Shown: one piece after another, positions 57,519-60,000 of the stretch
Layout: each line of letters begins with the position of its first letter
How positions within the stretch are numbered: the first letter of the stretch is position 1
From: Apostichopus japonicus
Lineage: Eukaryota > Echinodermata > Holothuroidea > Aspidochirotida > Stichopodidae
Reading direction: 5' to 3'
Assembly: GCF_037975245.1 (NCBI RefSeq)
Contig: NC_092566.1
Coordinates: 9,096,001 to 9,156,000 of the forward strand
DNA length: 60,000 bases
The notes under the pieces: generated by a model
Databases searched by the model: none
Told to the model about the DNA's origin: nothing
Seen by the model: only the letters and a program-made list of their open reading frames with translations
Translations under genes and position numbers: made by a program

Positions 57519-57890
57519 GTTCGTGACGAAGCTCGTGGCACAGCCTGGCTGTATGATCAACTACTTCTTAAAGGGTCTAGAAGTCTCATTTCTGGCAGTT
57601 TTCAACAGTTTTATCTTCTGCCCGTGTGTTTGACCCTATGATGGTAGATTTGGGCTGGGTCTTCAAAAAGTTCAGCACTTGATGTTACCCTTTGGGCATA
57701 TGTATTTGACACCCCTTGAAATCCCCTCCCTTCTCCCCCTCCCTCCCCCTGTTGACATCAAGGAATAGTACCTACACTGTACGTTGAATGGGAGGGGTGG
57801 CATTTTGAGGATCTCTCTGTGTTTTGCGACTTCCATTTTTACAAATATGAGAACGATCAAATTTCCAAGTTTAGAACACTCATTCACTGA

Positions 57891-58130
57891 AACAAGTATT
57901 TTGTCCAGGATGAAAAATAAAAATATATAAAACTCCCAATACCAAACAGGTGAAGATAAATGGAAGCCCTATAATTCAACAAGTATTTTGTCCAAGATAA
58001 AAATAAAAATAGATAAAACTCCAATACCAAACAGGTGGAAAATAAATGGAAGCCCTATTATTCAACAAGTATTTTGTCCAAGATAAAACATCAAATACCA
58101 AACAGGTGAAGATAAATGGAAGTCCAATAA
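57891..58130. repeat. 87-bp tandem repeat, about 2.8 units
   Basis: Units begin aacaagtattttgtcca near 57891, 57978 and 58065 and contain ccaataccaaacaggtg and ataaatggaagcccta. The last unit is shorter by an internal deletion. Confidence 0.92.
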
Positions 58131-58279
58131 TTCATCGCAATGGATTTATGCTTTGTTCTCAATGATCTTGGCTTGCCTTCATTTGGGAGCCTTGAATGAA
58201 CTTTATGTTATAACTGTAACCTATCACAGCTTAGGTTCAAAGCAGCCCGCCATACGGACGGGAGGCCAAGAATGTGAAA

Positions 58280-58412
58280 CTGAAATAATTCAGGGCCTTA
58301 TGTTTTTGAGTTTGGGTATATTCAGGGACATTTCCGGAGATACTATTGTTCCGGTGACGGTACATGAAATCCGGGGATTGTCCCCGGTAATCGGGGACAT
58401 CCGGTCACCTTA
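58280..58412 (+). repeat. Dispersed repeat R1, copy 2
   Basis: Matches 1697-1866 in order: attcagggcctt, ccgggg, gtccccgg, ggggacatccggtcacctta. It is better preserved in its right half. Confidence 0.55.
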
Positions 58413-58687
58413 CTATATGCTTAATACTTATGTTACCTCTGTGATATATCTGATGTTACCTGTAAGTTTATACTTTTACCTTTAACATTGTGGTTTTCAT
58501 CTGCTATTTTCATCTTAACTCTTTCATGTTTCAAAGCATGTGTAAAAGTAAGTTGGCCTGAGGGTTCGATCCTAACAGGATCTTCTTCAAAGGATATGTT
58601 TGTATCCAAATTATCAAAGGATATGTTTGTTATGTTTCAAAGCAGACTTGCTTTAACGCACTTGTTTGTTACCACCGTTCTTTTTTT

Positions 58688-60000
58688 CCAATTTATATGT
58701 TTAACACATATATCACATCCATGTTATAAGTTTAACACAGATATCACATCCAAGTTATATGTAACACATATATCACATCCATGTTATAAGTTTAACACAG
58801 ATATCACATCCAGGTTATATGTTTAACACATATATCACATCCAATTTATATGTTTAACACAGATATCACATCCAGGTTTTTGTTTAATACAGATATCACA
58901 TCCAGGTTATATGTTTAACACTGATATCACATCCAGGTTATATGTTTAACACAGATATCACATCCAGGTTATATGTATAACACAGATATCACATCCAGGT
59001 TATATGTTTAACACATATATCACATCCAGGTTATATGTTTAACACTGATATCACATCCAATTTATATATTTAACACAGATATCACATCCAGGTTAAATGT
59101 TTAACACAGATATCACATCCAGGTTGTATGTTTAACACTGATATCACATCCAGGTTATATGTTTAACACAGATATCACATCCAGGTTATATGTTTAACAC
59201 TGATATCACATCCAGGTTATATGTTTAACACTGATATCACATCCAGGTTATATGTTTAACACAGATATCACATCCAGGTTATATGTTAACACTGATGTTA
59301 CATCCAATTTATATATTTAACACAGATATCACATCCAGGTTATATGTTTAACACAGATGTCACATCCAGGTTATATATTTAACACTGATGTTACATCCAA
59401 TTTATATGTTTAACACAGATATCACATCCAGGTTATATGTTTAACACTGATATCACATCCAGGTTATATGTTTAACACAGATATCACATCCAGGTTATAT
59501 GTTTAACACAGATATCACATCCAGGTTATATGTTAACACTGATGTTACATCCAATTTATATATTTAACACAGATATCACATCCAGGTTATATGTTTAACA
59601 CTGATATCTCATCCAGGTTATATGTTTAACACAGATATCACATCCAGGTTATATGTTTAACACTGATATCACATCCAGGTTATATGTTTAACACAGATAT
59701 CACATCCAGGTTATATGTTTAACACAGATATCACATCCAGGTTATATGTTTAACACTGATATCTCATCCAGGTTATATGTTTAACACAGATATCACATCC
59801 AGGTTATATGTTTAACACTGATATCACATCCAGGTTATATGTTTAACACAGATATCACATCCAGGTTATATGTTTAACACAGATATCACATCCAGGTTAT
59901 ATGTTTAACACTGATATCTCATCCAGGTTATATGTTTAACACTGATATCACATCCAGGTTATATGTTTAACACAGATATCACATCCAGGTTATATGTTAA
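58688..60000. repeat. 31-bp minisatellite, runs past the window
   Basis: At least 42 units of consensus ttaacacagatatcacatcc plus aggttatatgt. The main variants are cacag/cactg/cacat at one site and aggttat/aatttat at another. The variants occur in a semi-regular order, so the array has higher-order structure. There are no unique spacers between units. Confidence 0.97.

Larger units (their letters stand above)
57519..60000 (+). other. GBF1: GBF1 intron 23 (partial)
   Basis: Runs from the exon 23 donor to the window edge. It carries the 87-bp repeats, the second copy of dispersed repeat R1 and the 31-bp minisatellite. No exon resembling the next GBF1 segment (vertebrate DRVGCVWQTVRDHL) was found. 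Confidence 0.6.

Noticed and set aside
57519-57633. GBF1 reading on past 57518 to the stop near 57631
   Set aside because: Similarity to the family ends exactly at AACAG/GT, and the extra 38 codons look unrelated. A truncated isoform by intron retention remains possible but unsupported.
58688-60000. CRISPR-like array of 31-bp repeats
   Set aside because: The units are contiguous with no unique spacers, and the DNA is animal nuclear; it is a minisatellite.

Overview
The window is AT-rich, intron-rich animal nuclear DNA. It carries three protein-coding genes, all on the + strand: the last exon of a prefoldin subunit 2 gene (PFDN2, ending at 557), a complete germ cell-less gene (GMCL1, 15 coding exons, 3387-24001, 483 residues), and the first 23 coding exons of the Golgi Arf-GEF gene GBF1 (32143-57518, residues 1-1207). 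GBF1 runs off the right edge. I assigned the exons by protein similarity recalled from the vertebrate orthologues and by GT/AG boundaries. Reading phases join correctly across every junction. The vertebrate-like sequences, the many TAGGCC-type tracts and the repeat content suggest a marine invertebrate deuterostome, most likely an echinoderm (possibly a sea cucumber). That assignment is inference.

Layout. 1-383 is a PFDN2 intron with a tRNA-derived SINE relic; 384-557 is the last PFDN2 coding exon. 558-3091 is 3' flank and intergenic. 3092-3386 is a candidate GMCL1 promoter and 5'UTR. 3387-24001 is GMCL1; its introns hold most of the DNA transposons, SINEs and satellites. 24002-24705 is a putative 3'UTR, and 24706 to about 30000 is intergenic with no gene recognised. 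30000-32142 is the presumed GBF1 5' region. 32143-57518 holds GBF1 exons 1-23. From 57519 to the end is GBF1 intron 23, filled by an 87-bp tandem repeat, a dispersed repeat and a 31-bp minisatellite that continues past the window.

The gene functions are separate: cotranslational folding (prefoldin), CUL3-type ubiquitin ligase targeting in germ-cell formation (GMCL1), and Arf activation at the Golgi (GBF1). Nothing here suggests an operon.

The mobile-element record is the most informative part. I can define ends for a 2.4-kb terminal-inverted-repeat element with eight copies of a 16-bp subterminal motif (6177-8609), a 614-bp element with a perfect 8-bp target duplication (3814-4427), five hAT-like elements (four with perfect 8-bp duplications, one imperfect), and a TTAA-flanked foldback element (43308-43856). 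There are three families of tRNA-derived SINEs. All three copies of one SINE family lie antisense within about 55 bp downstream of a 5' splice site. Other points of note are a minisatellite of splice-acceptor look-alikes just before GBF1 exon 13, duplicated fragments of the exon 17 splice acceptor in GBF1 intron 18, and a Thr-to-Val change in the conserved Sec7 MLNTD motif.
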